A stretch of DNA of 64,000 bases from Yoonia sp. BS5-3 (GTDB lineage Bacteria; Pseudomonadota; Alphaproteobacteria; Rhodobacterales; Rhodobacteraceae), in the NCBI RefSeq assembly GCF_038069655.2, contig NZ_CP150951.2:3746001-3810000 (forward strand). The letters run 5' to 3'. Shown piece after piece: positions 1 to 8,971 of this stretch (positions within the stretch are counted from its first letter, which is position 1; every line of letters starts with the position of its first letter). Position numbers and translations under genes: made by a program. The notes beneath the pieces are model-generated. The model was not told where the DNA came from. It saw only the letters and a program-made list of their open reading frames with translations, and made no database searches.

Positions 1-50
1 TCACAGTAGAAAGCAAAGCTACTCTAGAGATGACTGATTCGACGCTCAGA

Positions 51-97
51 ACGCCATATGGCGTCTAAATGTAATAAATGACCACAAAAGAGGTCAT
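51..97. promoter_or_regulatory. Two palindromes upstream of the first XRE gene
   Basis: A perfect 14-bp palindrome ACGCCATATGGCGT lies at 51-64, and an inverted repeat ATGACC/GGTCAT with an 8-nt spacer at 78-97. Both lie within 70 bp of the TTG start of the XRE regulator at 118. HTH regulators of this type usually bind short palindromes close to their own promoter, so autoregulation is a reasonable inference. No promoter elements were confidently identified. Confidence 0.4.
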
Positions 98-117
98 GTC
101 AAGGATGGAGAACTCCT

Positions 118-528
118 TTGGGAGACATTTCTGCACTCGGAGATCGATTATCAACGCTCCGAAAGGCTGCTGGCCTGTCGCAAAGTGAGATCGCTGAAAA
201 GCTGGGCATCAGTCGCAGCAGTTATCAATACTACGAGCGGAACGAGCGTGACCTGCCCGCTTCACTTCTTTTGAAGCTTTGCGAGCTGTTTGATGACGAC
301 GCCCATCGCATTTTGACCGGACAACCATCTTCGCTCATCATGAGGCGGATTGAGGAAATTTCTGCCGTGATCGACGAGTATGAAGAAGACGTCGATGCGG
401 AGTTCAAACCTGACGCCCGGCTCCGCGTCATGACCAAAGTGCTACGCGATGATTTCCGTTCGCACCCTTCCTCAACCCGCAGCGAGGTCAAAGATGAAAT
501 TGATAGTTTGTATAGGATGCTGAAATGA
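118..528 (+). CDS. XRE-family HTH transcriptional regulator, possible R-M controller
   Basis: A 136-aa protein with a Cro/C1-type helix-turn-helix at about residues 9-60 (RKAAGLSQSEIAEKLGISRS is the recognition part). The rest is an acidic, helical tail without a recognised domain. The start is a TTG preceded by AAGGATGGAG; no in-frame ATG fits. Its 3' end overlaps the next ORF by four bases (ATGA), and that ORF leads into a type III R-M operon. It could be a controller that times methylase and nuclease expression, as C proteins do in type II systems, or simply an autoregulator. The HTH call is firm and the controller role is inferred. Confidence 0.8.
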   Translation: MGDISALGDRLSTLRKAAGLSQSEIAEKLGISRSSYQYYERNERDLPASLLLKLCELFDDDAHRILTGQPSSLIMRRIEEISAVIDEYEEDVDAEFKPDARLRVMTKVLRDDFRSHPSSTRSEVKDEIDSLYRMLK

Positions 529-884
529 CAGACTTTCTCAAAAAACCATACTTGGCAGTAAAGCGTGCAATCTTCACGGAAACCGGCCCTGACAGCTTCA
601 AGCGCAAGCCAGGAGAGCCAAAGTTCTTGAAGCCGCAGGCCATCAGACTGCAACAGGAACTGAATTCGCGCAGGCTGCGCCACCACTATCTGACTGGACA
701 ACTATGTATGCTGGCGACATTTTTGCTTTGGCTGGTCGTCCCGGCATTGCCCTCGACGAGCCGGGTGCTTGATATGCCTACGCTGCAGCTTTGCCTTTAT
801 GTCATAGCTTTGATGGCCTTCCTTGTCGGGTTGTTTCAGGCGTGGGCCATGAGCAGAGCCGTCGTCCAAATTGAACAAATCTGA
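525..884 (+). CDS. Small membrane protein of unknown function
   Basis: A 119-aa protein not recognised as a named family. It has a basic, soluble N-terminal half (about residues 1-58) and two hydrophobic segments, about 60-80 (LTGQLCMLATFLLWLVVPAL) and 87-110, so it is probably a two-helix inner-membrane protein with the N-terminus inside. It overlaps the XRE gene by ATGA and ends 42 bp before the type III methyltransferase gene, which suggests one transcript. Its link to the R-M system is positional only. Confidence 0.6.
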   Translation: MTDFLKKPYLAVKRAIFTETGPDSFKRKPGEPKFLKPQAIRLQQELNSRRLRHHYLTGQLCMLATFLLWLVVPALPSTSRVLDMPTLQLCLYVIALMAFLVGLFQAWAMSRAVVQIEQI

Positions 885-926
885 ACGCGGGGTTCCACCC
901 GCGCGCCTTAAGAAAGAACTGAGCAG

Positions 927-2504
927 ATGCCCACCCTACGCTGGCTAACTAGAGACGACGATGTGCGAGCCGCCGAGAAGGTGCCTTACCGCCTTCTAGA
1001 GGAAGTGCCGGAGCTGGGCTATGGCGACCGCGATGCGGGCAATATGCTTATTCAGGGCGACAACCTTGAGGCTCTGAAGGCGTTGCTGCCGTATTATGCC
1101 GGTCAAGTGAAGTGCATCTATATCGACCCGCCCTACAACACAGGTGCCGCATTTGAGCACTACGATGACAATCTGGAGCACGCCCAATGGCTGGCCCTCG
1201 TTTGGCCAAGACTAGAATTACTGCGCGAGCTATTGGCTGAGGATGGATCGATATGGGTATCTTTGGATGACGCTCAAGCTCACTACTTCAAGGTCATCGG
1301 TGACGAGATATTCGGGCGCAAAAATTTCATTCTCGACATTGCTTGGCAAAAGAGAGACGGCCCTCCAAATGACCGCAAGATCGGGATGGTTCACGAGCAC
1401 ATCCTAGTCTGGGCAAAGCACAGAGATGGTGACAGCAAGCAGACAGTGGCTGAGAAGGCCTTCAACCTTCAACCACGATCTGAGAAGGCAAACTCACAGT
1501 ATGATACCTTTAAGGAACCCGACGGCCCTGACCCGCGTGGTGCTTTCAGAAAAGTAGACTCTACCACAAACGCCAAGGGCGGCAGGAACGTCGATAGTCT
1601 GGTTTATCCGCTGAAGAACCGCTTTACCGGGGAAGAGGTCTACCCTCGAACTGGCCGGAACTGGGCACACAACCGTGAAGAGATGGAACGGTTAAATGCG
1701 GACAAACGTCTCTATTGGGGCGTCAAGGGCACGGCTGGCACGCCCATGAAAAAGCTGTTCATCACCGAAGCAAAGCAAGGAATGACTTCTCCAAGTGTCT
1801 GGTCTGGTTTGGCACTGAATCAACACGCCAGTTCCGAAATGGAAAAGATCTTTGGCCAGAAGGCCGCGTTTGAAACTCCGAAGCCTGAAGGGCTTCTAGA
1901 GCGCATTCTGACCATCGCATCCAACCCTGATGATCTTGTGCTAGATTCATTCTTGGGTTCAGGCACTACAGCCGCCGTAGCCCACAAAATGGGACGGAAT
2001 TACATTGGCATTGAGATGGGTGCCCATGCCGAAACGCACTGTCGCTCCCGCTTGAAGCAAGTCGTGGAAGGAGAGCAGCACGGTGCATCGATCTCTCAAG
2101 ACTGGAAAGGCGGCGGAGGATTCCGATTTTACCGTCTCGGACCACCAGTTTTCGATGAAGATGGCTCGATTCAATCAGATATCCGTTTCCCTGTTCTGGC
2201 TGCTCATATCTGGTTCGCCGAAACGGGCAGCCCTTGGACCGAACCTAAAAGCCTCACACCCTTTCTCGGCCATAACGAAGGCCTTGGATACGCGCTGCTT
2301 TACAATGGCATTCTTGGCGACAAATCGGTCAGTGGTGGCAACGTCCTGACCCGCAAGACGCTCGCCACGATACGCGCGGCCCAAGGCGACTTTAAAGGCC
2401 AAATGACGGTTTATGGTGAACGCACGGCGCTTTCGGAAGCTACGCTGACGACCGAAAAAATCGAGTTCAAACAGACTCCGTATGATGTGAGGGCACGCAA
2501 ATGA
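927..2504 (+). CDS. mod: Type III R-M system DNA methyltransferase (Mod)
   Basis: A 525-aa adenine-N6/cytosine-N4 DNA methyltransferase. The catalytic motif IV DPPYNTG is at residues 67-73 and the S-adenosylmethionine motif I DSFLGSGTT at 340-348. Motif IV preceding motif I is the beta-class order of type III Mod subunits. The segment between them, about 130-330, is where the target-recognition domain normally lies. A Mod subunit methylates one strand of a short non-palindromic site and also gives Res its specificity. The gene overlaps res by four bases (ATGA at 2501-2504), so the two subunits are translationally coupled. The length fits the family. Confidence 0.95.
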   Translation: MPTLRWLTRDDDVRAAEKVPYRLLEEVPELGYGDRDAGNMLIQGDNLEALKALLPYYAGQVKCIYIDPPYNTGAAFEHYDDNLEHAQWLALVWPRLELLRELLAEDGSIWVSLDDAQAHYFKVIGDEIFGRKNFILDIAWQKRDGPPNDRKIGMVHEHILVWAKHRDGDSKQTVAEKAFNLQPRSEKANSQYDTFKEPDGPDPRGAFRKVDSTTNAKGGRNVDSLVYPLKNRFTGEEVYPRTGRNWAHNREEMERLNADKRLYWGVKGTAGTPMKKLFITEAKQGMTSPSVWSGLALNQHASSEMEKIFGQKAAFETPKPEGLLERILTIASNPDDLVLDSFLGSGTTAAVAHKMGRNYIGIEMGAHAETHCRSRLKQVVEGEQHGASISQDWKGGGGFRFYRLGPPVFDEDGSIQSDIRFPVLAAHIWFAETGSPWTEPKSLTPFLGHNEGLGYALLYNGILGDKSVSGGNVLTRKTLATIRAAQGDFKGQMTVYGERTALSEATLTTEKIEFKQTPYDVRARK

Positions 2505-5152
2505 AGCTGAAGGATTATCAGAAAGCCTCACTGGCCACCCTGCGGGATTTTTTTGAAGAAGCGCGCATCACAGGCCCCAAAACTGCCTATGAGACACTGA
2601 CCGCCAAGCCAGAACTTGCAGCCCGGTTGCGGGGCTATGCAGCGGGCTACAAGCCCATCAAGGGGCTGAATGATGTGCCCTATGTTTGCCTGCGCCTTCC
2701 CACTGGCGGCGGCAAGACGATCCTTGCGTCTTATGCCATCACCATCGCCAAGGACACATGGATCGAAAAGGACTTCCCACTGGTGCTGTGGCTCGTGCCG
2801 ACAAACACGATCCGCTTGCAAACTGCTGAGGCATTGAAGAATCCGAAGCACCCCTACAGACAAGTTCTGGACGAGGCGTTCGAGGGCCGCGTGCGCGTGT
2901 TCGACATCGGTGATTTCACCCAGCTAACCCCGCATGACATGCGGTCGAACCTCTGTGTCATCGTCGGGACAATTCAGGCGCTACGGCAGAGCAAAACTGA
3001 CAAGTATCACGTCTACCGTCATCACGAGATGCTGGAGCCACATTTCAGTTCTGTCTCGCCAAATGCTCCCGGACTGGAGCGGAATGACGACGAGCCAAAC
3101 AAGGGCGATATCCGTTTCAGCTTTGCCAACCTGTTGCACCTGCACAGACCGCTGGTCATCATGGATGAGGCGCATAAGGCTGGCTCGGACCTTAGCCAGC
3201 TTGTCTATGAGCGGATCAATCCCACGGCTTTGGTCGAGTTCACCGCCACGCCCAAAGGGTTCAATAACATCCTTCATTCCGTCACAGCGCAGGAGCTGAA
3301 AGACGAAGAAATGATCAAAATGCCCGTCGTGCTGGACGAGGCAGAGACATGGCAAGGCGCGGTCAATTCCGCCATCCTGAAGCGCGCGGAGTTACAGGAG
3401 TGGGCCGACAAGGACCGAGAAGGGTATATCCGGCCCATCGTGCTGTTCCAGGCGCAGAAGAAGAACGAGGAAGTGACAGTTGAAGTGCTGAAGAAGCACC
3501 TGATCGAGAACGAGAGCATCGACGAACATAAGATCGCCGTAGCCACGGGGGCGCAACGAGAGCTGGATGGTATCAACCTTTTCGATCCTGCATGTCCCAT
3601 CGAATATGTCATCACGATCGAAGCACTCAAAGAGGGCTGGGATTGCTCGTTTGCCTATGTGTTCTGTTCGGTCGCCAATATTCGTAGTTCCACCGATGCA
3701 GAACAGCTTTTAGGTCGCGTTTTGCGCATGCCCTATGCTACCCGACGCAAGGCCACGGCACTCAACAAATCCTACGCTCGGCTGGTGTCCAAACGCTTTG
3801 CCGAGGCTGCGAACAGCTTGCGCGACAAGCTCGTAGACATGGGCTTCGAAGAAAGTGAGGCCGAGGCGAACATCGAGGCCGAACAGCCCGATCTAGCCGA
3901 AGGTCTATTCGGGCGGCAAGCGCGCTCCCGCCCAACGCTAACCGTCGAGATCGAAGCGACAGAGGATGAAGCAAAGGGTATTGAAGGTGTCGCCCCAGGC
4001 AAAATCACTGTTGCCCCCGATAATTCAGGGAAGGCAACAGTGCAGATCAAAGGCTTTCTCAAACCTCGCGAGAAAGAGGAACTCTTCGCGCAAGCACCGG
4101 CGCGATTCCACGGCGCGTTCCGCGACAAGATTAAGGAATGGGAAGAAAAACACGCCCATGAAGTCGCCCCCGCTCATCGCGGCGAAACCTTCATCATACC
4201 CCGACTTATGGCCCACGTTCAGAATGAACTGGTGTTTGGCGACACCGACGTCTTGATGGAATACCACGACTGGTCGCTCGCCGATCATCCCGCGCGACTT
4301 GAGCCCTCAGAGTTCGACATAGTGGAGACGACCAACACCTTTGAAATCGACCTTGATGGTAGCCGCCTCTTGATCGCTGCTGGGGACAGCTCCGAACAGC
4401 TGACAATGGACGTTGAGGTCGAGGACTGGACACCTGCCAGTTTGGTGCATTGGCTGGACCGTAAAGTACGCGACCCTTGGATCAGCCAAACCGAGCTGCT
4501 GGCTTGGTTGAACGATGTCGTCACCTATCTGACTCGCGATAGGAAGCTGCCGCTGGCGCAGCTAATGCGCTGTAAGTTCATCTTAGCGCGCAAACTGGGA
4601 GATAAGATCAAGGGTTTCCGCCAGATGGAGCGGAACAATGTCTATCAGCTTAACCTTTTCGGACCGGAGGCGCGGTTGGAGGTGTCGTTCGATGAAGGTA
4701 TCATGTTCTTCGATGAGATGTATGCTGACGTGCCGAAGTATCGCGGCACCAAGTTTAATTTCCGAAATCACTTCATGGGCCCAGATGAAGTCCCGGCCTT
4801 TGATGGCGTTGAAGGTGGCGAAGAGGAACAATGTGCGCTGGTGATCGATGGTCTACCAGGTCTTAAATATTGGACCCGCAACGTCAGCCGTCACCGAAAT
4901 TCGTTCTCGCTTCCAACCTCGACCGACAAGTTTTATCCAGACTTCGTAGCGCTGATGGAGGACGGTCGGCTCCTTGTTGTCGAATACAAGGGTAAGGATC
5001 GGACGCCGGAGGAAAGCCGGGATTCCCAGGAGAAAGACATGATCGGCAAGCAATGGGCAAAAGCGTCCAAAGGCAAGGCGATCTTCGTAACTGCCACTAT
5101 AGAGAATCGTGATCCACTTTCAGTGAGACGAGCAATTCAAGAAACGCTTTGA
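2501..5152 (+). CDS. res: Type III restriction enzyme, helicase-nuclease subunit (Res)
   Basis: An 883-aa SF2 helicase-nuclease. Walker A LPTGGGKT is at residues 66-73, the DEAH box at 222-225 and FTATP (motif III) at 247-251, with helicase C-terminal motifs around 370-420 (EALKEGWD, LGRVLRMP). The C-terminal nuclease is visible as PD at 813-814 and EYK at 828-830 in the context VVEYKGKD, a PD-(D/E)XK site. All key residues look intact, so the enzyme is probably active. With Mod it cleaves DNA carrying unmodified sites in head-to-head orientation, using ATP. No frameshift or truncation was seen. Confidence 0.95.
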   Translation: MKLKDYQKASLATLRDFFEEARITGPKTAYETLTAKPELAARLRGYAAGYKPIKGLNDVPYVCLRLPTGGGKTILASYAITIAKDTWIEKDFPLVLWLVPTNTIRLQTAEALKNPKHPYRQVLDEAFEGRVRVFDIGDFTQLTPHDMRSNLCVIVGTIQALRQSKTDKYHVYRHHEMLEPHFSSVSPNAPGLERNDDEPNKGDIRFSFANLLHLHRPLVIMDEAHKAGSDLSQLVYERINPTALVEFTATPKGFNNILHSVTAQELKDEEMIKMPVVLDEAETWQGAVNSAILKRAELQEWADKDREGYIRPIVLFQAQKKNEEVTVEVLKKHLIENESIDEHKIAVATGAQRELDGINLFDPACPIEYVITIEALKEGWDCSFAYVFCSVANIRSSTDAEQLLGRVLRMPYATRRKATALNKSYARLVSKRFAEAANSLRDKLVDMGFEESEAEANIEAEQPDLAEGLFGRQARSRPTLTVEIEATEDEAKGIEGVAPGKITVAPDNSGKATVQIKGFLKPREKEELFAQAPARFHGAFRDKIKEWEEKHAHEVAPAHRGETFIIPRLMAHVQNELVFGDTDVLMEYHDWSLADHPARLEPSEFDIVETTNTFEIDLDGSRLLIAAGDSSEQLTMDVEVEDWTPASLVHWLDRKVRDPWISQTELLAWLNDVVTYLTRDRKLPLAQLMRCKFILARKLGDKIKGFRQMERNNVYQLNLFGPEARLEVSFDEGIMFFDEMYADVPKYRGTKFNFRNHFMGPDEVPAFDGVEGGEEEQCALVIDGLPGLKYWTRNVSRHRNSFSLPTSTDKFYPDFVALMEDGRLLVVEYKGKDRTPEESRDSQEKDMIGKQWAKASKGKAIFVTATIENRDPLSVRRAIQETL

Positions 5153-5210
5153 AACAGCACGAAGAGGCAGGCAATTGTATTCGAAGATAAGCATTGGTGA
5201 GAAACGATTG

Positions 5211-5282
5211 ATGGAAAATAACAAGAAAATACGCAAAAATGCGAAAGCTAGAATGATGAACCGATTGGAAACCGCCAAATGA
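5211..5282 (+). CDS. Possible 23-aa basic leader peptide before the DUF262 gene
   Basis: An ATG ORF of 23 codons rich in Lys, Arg and Asn whose stop codon overlaps the DUF262 start as ATGA (5279-5282). It could couple translation to the downstream gene, or be the accidental tail of an AT-rich spacer. It has no family and only a weak ribosome-binding site, so confidence is low. Confidence 0.2.
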   Translation: MENNKKIRKNAKARMMNRLETAK

Positions 5283-6451
5283 GCGAAGCAATAGTCAATG
5301 ACGACGTGGACATGGACGGCCTTGACGCCGCTGAAGACGGAAGCGGTGAGTCTCTATTGGTCAAGCCATGGGATCCCAAAAAGATCAGGATCACCACGAA
5401 ATCTTTCACTCTGCGTGAGATAGTTGACCAGATCAAAGATGGCGATATCGACCTTTCTCCAGATTTTCAGAGAGAATATGTCTGGAAATCGAGACAGCGA
5501 ACACGTCTTATCGAGTCCGTTTTACTTGGGATTCCACTGCCGGCATTCTATTTCAACCAGAGCGAAACCGGTGTTTATCAGGTTGTCGACGGCGTCCAAC
5601 GGCTTTCAACGATCAATCTGTATATGAACGATGGTTTTGAATTGTCTGGTTCTGATCTTGAGTATCTGTCAGAACTGAAGGGCCTTTCATTTGGCAAGCT
5701 TGATCAAGTGTTGGTTCGTCGTTTCAAGAGCGCGCAGATCGTCGTTCATATCATTGAACCACAGACGCCCGATGAAGTGAAATATGACATATTCAACCGG
5801 GTAAACACCCTAGGTAGCCCGCTTTCTGCACAGGAAATACGGCATGCAATGAGTGGCATGAGATCGCGATCTTTCCTAATGGAGCTGGCAGAAGACAACA
5901 GTTTTGATCAAGCGACGGAAAATCAATACTGGCGCAGGTCGGATGGTGGCGGGGCAGTTCGCGACAGTCGGCGGATGGCGAACCGTGAACTTGCGCTTCG
6001 ATTTTGCGCATTCCGATCGTGCTCGATCGACGAATATCGGCAATTTTCAAGCCTAGACTCGTTCTTGATGGATTTCACAAAACGCATCGACGGGACGTCC
6101 GAAAGCACCAAGATCTCGGACGATCAGCTAGGTGCGCTTAAGGACGAATTCACCAACGCGATGAAAGCTGCCTTTGAAATTCTTGGAGAATTTGCTTTCC
6201 GCAGAATTCAGCCGGACTCTGAACGCAGAGGGCCTATCAATCGCGCAGTTTTCGAGGCTCAAGCAAATGCCCTAGCCGACCACCCTGTCGAACTTTTGCG
6301 AAAGCACAAAAAAGTGGTGCAGGAGGCTTTGCGATTGGTGTTTGACGATCCAGAGTATACTAGATCGGTTACCGTCAGCACAGGTTCAGCTAGTCGCGTT
6401 GCGTATAGACTTGAACAGACCAAAAGAGCTCTCACGGAGGCCCTTCCATGA
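5279..6451 (+). CDS. DUF262 (GmrS/ParB-like nuclease fold) protein
   Basis: A 390-aa protein with an N-terminal DUF262 domain at about residues 40-200. It shows SPDFQREYVWK (60-70), the signature DGVQR at 104-108 (canonically DGQQR) and FNRVNTLGSPLSAQEIRHAM near 180. In type IV GmrSD enzymes DUF262 is a ParB-like NTP-binding or hydrolysing domain partnered by a DUF1524 HNH nuclease. No DUF1524 or HNH motif is seen in the C-terminal half here, so the effector may be a partner protein. The gene overlaps the ATPase gene by four bases and lies directly after a type III R-M system, which suggests a defence role. Confidence 0.85.
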   Translation: MSEAIVNDDVDMDGLDAAEDGSGESLLVKPWDPKKIRITTKSFTLREIVDQIKDGDIDLSPDFQREYVWKSRQRTRLIESVLLGIPLPAFYFNQSETGVYQVVDGVQRLSTINLYMNDGFELSGSDLEYLSELKGLSFGKLDQVLVRRFKSAQIVVHIIEPQTPDEVKYDIFNRVNTLGSPLSAQEIRHAMSGMRSRSFLMELAEDNSFDQATENQYWRRSDGGGAVRDSRRMANRELALRFCAFRSCSIDEYRQFSSLDSFLMDFTKRIDGTSESTKISDDQLGALKDEFTNAMKAAFEILGEFAFRRIQPDSERRGPINRAVFEAQANALADHPVELLRKHKKVVQEALRLVFDDPEYTRSVTVSTGSASRVAYRLEQTKRALTEALP

Positions 6452-7563
6452 TTTCCAGCGCACGGATCGAGGGTTTCAAACGCATTACAGATCAACAGTT
6501 TGATTTCGCACCTTTGACTGTACTAACCGGCCTGAATGGCTCAGGGAAAACTTCGTTGATCCAAGCTCTGCTCCTGACACATGAAGCTAGCGTTGGCCAT
6601 GGAGGAACTGTCCGGCTTAATGGACCACATGGGATGGAACTAGGCAGCGCCGAAGACGCTTTAAATTGGGACTGCGGCGATGACGGGATCAAAATTCAAC
6701 TTCTAGACAGTAGTGAGTCCTCGAAGAACTGGAATTTTGGGGCCTCAGCAGAAGACTCAATGTTCCTGAATGTCATAAATCGGCCAGATGTTGCTCCGGT
6801 CGCATTTTCCGGTACTCCGCGGTCCTTCACGTACTTGTCGGCAGAACGCCTAGGACCAAGAACTTCTGCCGAAACATCTTCGCTACCGGACAACGAAATC
6901 GAAGTTGGCAGAACCGGGCAGTATTGTGCCCATGTATTGCACGAACTGGGTAACGGCTTACTAGAAAAAAAGGACCGGACCCATCCTTCAAGCGAAGGAG
7001 GTACTCGACAGCTCCTCAAGTACGAAGTTGAGCACTGGTTAAGTGAGATTGCTCGACCGATTGAAATTAGTGGCGAACGTTTGCCCAGGTCGACCGTTGC
7101 AGAACTTAGGTTCCGCGTACCAGGATATACATGGGTGCGTTCGACAAATATGGGATTTGGGCTGACCTATGCTTTGCCCATAATCCTAGCAGGCCTCATT
7201 GCTGAAACGGGGGGAATGCTTATCGTCGAGAATCCGGAAGCACATCTTCATCCCGCAGGGCAATCTAGAATTGGGGTATTTCTTGCCTGGTTGGCTGGCA
7301 AAGGTGTTCAGTGCGTCGTCGAAACTCATTCAGATCACGTGCTGAACGGCATTCGAAGAGGCGTAGCAGAGTTTCATCATTTGAAGCACGACTACGTCGT
7401 GGTTCATTGGTTTGATGATTCTGGCATGGATGAGGGAAGCTTGAATCTTGAAACGCTGCGTATCGGGGCTGATGGTAGCATATCTGGTTGGCCCAAAGGT
7501 TTTTTTGATCAATATCAAATAGATGTCGCTTCCTTAGGCAAGATCAGACGCTCGAGGAAGTAG
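6448..7563 (+). CDS. AAA/ABC-type ATPase of the DUF3696-like (OLD-related) class
   Basis: A 371-aa ATPase. Walker A GLNGSGKTS is at residues 28-36, a signature-like STNMGFGLTYALP at 232-244, Walker B LIVENPEAHLHP at 258-269, and the H-loop ETHSDHVLNGIRR at 292-304. The last segment is typical of DUF3696/AAA_15 proteins. There is no C-terminal TOPRIM domain, so this is not a complete OLD nuclease. It is translated from an ATGA overlap with the DUF262 gene and is followed after 3 bp by the 331-aa gene, so the three products probably form one complex or pathway. ATPases of this class are common sensors or regulators in phage-defence operons. Confidence 0.88.
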   Translation: MISSARIEGFKRITDQQFDFAPLTVLTGLNGSGKTSLIQALLLTHEASVGHGGTVRLNGPHGMELGSAEDALNWDCGDDGIKIQLLDSSESSKNWNFGASAEDSMFLNVINRPDVAPVAFSGTPRSFTYLSAERLGPRTSAETSSLPDNEIEVGRTGQYCAHVLHELGNGLLEKKDRTHPSSEGGTRQLLKYEVEHWLSEIARPIEISGERLPRSTVAELRFRVPGYTWVRSTNMGFGLTYALPIILAGLIAETGGMLIVENPEAHLHPAGQSRIGVFLAWLAGKGVQCVVETHSDHVLNGIRRGVAEFHHLKHDYVVVHWFDDSGMDEGSLNLETLRIGADGSISGWPKGFFDQYQIDVASLGKIRRSRK

Positions 7564-7566
7564 CCA

Positions 7567-8562
7567 ATGTCATTCGTAGTAAACGGAGCAGAGTGGTGTT
7601 TCGATGGGATGGATCCCGCTGATGTAGGTCGGGCTTTCGAGAAGGTCTTGCAGTTCGTTGGAACTTCCGTCGAACGCAGCGAAGCTGTGCAAATTGGTGA
7701 CGATTTTCAAAGTCGACACATGCTTGGCACGCTATCGTTATGGGAGCTTTGCTCAGCCGAAACCGGCCTTGGCTTGTCAGGCGATCTGCAACAAGAATTG
7801 GCTGCTTGGCTTGGACGTGCTGAATATTACGCTGATTCAGACGAATGGCCCGAAGGAGCAGAGGACTCGCAGATTTCTATCGGAACGGACGCACCTTTTG
7901 AAAACGCTGATGTCGCATGGGTCCATCACAGCATCCGCGCGGGCATTCCGGCGGCGTGTCTTACGTTGGGCGAAGCTTTCATTGGAAATGTGTCTAGCTC
8001 AGAAGGGACTTTAGATGTTCATTTCGTTTGTGATGATAGCAGCCGAAAGAACTTTTGGCGGGATGCGATCGTTCTTAAAGGGGACAGTCACTTGAGTTTG
8101 ACTGAATTCGCAGCTCGAGCCTATCCCAATCTATACTTTGCTGGAGGAACTCTCCAAGATGTCACTAATTTATCAGGAGGCTACAATGCTGCGAGGGAAA
8201 GGGTACAAAACACCTTTCAGATTTTAGACGATTTCGGGCATTGGATTTTCACGTTCCCGCCACCTGCAGTGACCCCAGATGAAAGCGGTACAGTGAGTGT
8301 AGGCGAAAACCCGACCAATCAATTGATAGAAAGCCGGTTTGGTGGCTTTGGTCTATCGGCAGCACCTGAAAAACCAAACGTCTATGCTGTTCGCGCATGC
8401 CGTGAAGCTAGAGAGACCATACTTAATGGTCGCAGAATTTACTGTGAGTGGCACATCAAACTGGAGGCCCACCGCAATCGTATTCATCTACATCCCCCCA
8501 TACACGAAAGTGGCGATAAAGTAGTTGTGGGAATGATTCATGAGCACCTCCCTCTGCCCTGA
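7567..8562 (+). CDS. Unknown protein, third member of the DUF262-ATPase cassette
   Basis: A 331-aa soluble protein not recognised. It starts 3 bp after the ATPase gene, so it belongs to the same operon. The N-terminal two thirds are acidic and lack a visible motif. The last 60 residues look like a compact module: CREARETI, then CEWHIKLEAHRNRIHLHPP, then VGMIHEHLP, with several His, Arg and Glu residues. That tail could be a nucleic-acid binding or catalytic domain, but no catalytic site can be named. It is the natural candidate for the effector or specificity subunit of the cassette. Confidence 0.6.
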   Translation: MSFVVNGAEWCFDGMDPADVGRAFEKVLQFVGTSVERSEAVQIGDDFQSRHMLGTLSLWELCSAETGLGLSGDLQQELAAWLGRAEYYADSDEWPEGAEDSQISIGTDAPFENADVAWVHHSIRAGIPAACLTLGEAFIGNVSSSEGTLDVHFVCDDSSRKNFWRDAIVLKGDSHLSLTEFAARAYPNLYFAGGTLQDVTNLSGGYNAARERVQNTFQILDDFGHWIFTFPPPAVTPDESGTVSVGENPTNQLIESRFGGFGLSAAPEKPNVYAVRACREARETILNGRRIYCEWHIKLEAHRNRIHLHPPIHESGDKVVVGMIHEHLPLP

Positions 8563-8680
8563 CTAAACTGATGCCAGCACAGGTGGTGTTTCTGGCAGCT
8601 TCTTCAGATATTCAGAAAGTGGGTCATCAGTTCGTAGGCACCATCAAACTAGCACTCTGGTGCCCTTACTCGATATCTAA

Positions 8681-8899
8681 TCAATGCTCAGCCTCTGGCG
8701 TGACCAATTCGACATGACTAACACCAAGCGCCTGTGACAGTTCGTATAGCGTGATCACAGTAGGATTACGCCTACCTTGCTCAAGGCCGCTTAAATACTG
8801 CTGACTGAAGCCTGACCGCTCTTCAATCTGCTCCTGCGTGAGGCCTTTTTCCCGCCGCAGCCGACCAAAATTTTTTCCAACCAGTTTGCGCATATCCAT
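8681..8899 (-). CDS. Small XRE-family HTH regulator
   Basis: A 72-aa protein that is almost entirely one Cro/C1-type HTH (about residues 5-62; GLTQEQIEERSGFSQQYLSG is the core). It is divergent from the parA-like gene, with a 72-bp intergenic region that carries an imperfect palindrome. It probably represses its own and the parA promoter, as small plasmid and phage regulators do. The start is ATG 8899; an internal Met at residue 3 is an alternative. Confidence 0.85.
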   Translation of the reverse strand: MDMRKLVGKNFGRLRREKGLTQEQIEERSGFSQQYLSGLEQGRRNPTVITLYELSQALGVSHVELVTPEAEH

Positions 8900-8918
8900 G
8901 CGTCAGACCATTGGAAAT

Positions 8919-8951
8919 TACATACTATAATGTTATCAACTATAATATGTA
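8919..8951. promoter_or_regulatory. Probable XRE operator between divergent xre and parA
   Basis: The imperfect inverted repeat TACATACTATAA (8919-8930), a 9-bp spacer and CTATAATATGTA (8940-8951) match at 10 of 12 positions. It lies centrally between the divergent xre and parA starts. The right arm includes TATAAT at 8941-8946, a good -10 for rightward transcription, so repressor bound here would block the parA promoter. Confidence 0.55.
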
Positions 8952-8971
8952 TTTTGCGAATTGAGGGCCCG

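Noticed and set aside
231..701. 156-codon minus-strand ORF opposite the first two genes
   Set aside because: No family or ribosome-binding site; it is the antisense shadow of the XRE and membrane protein genes.
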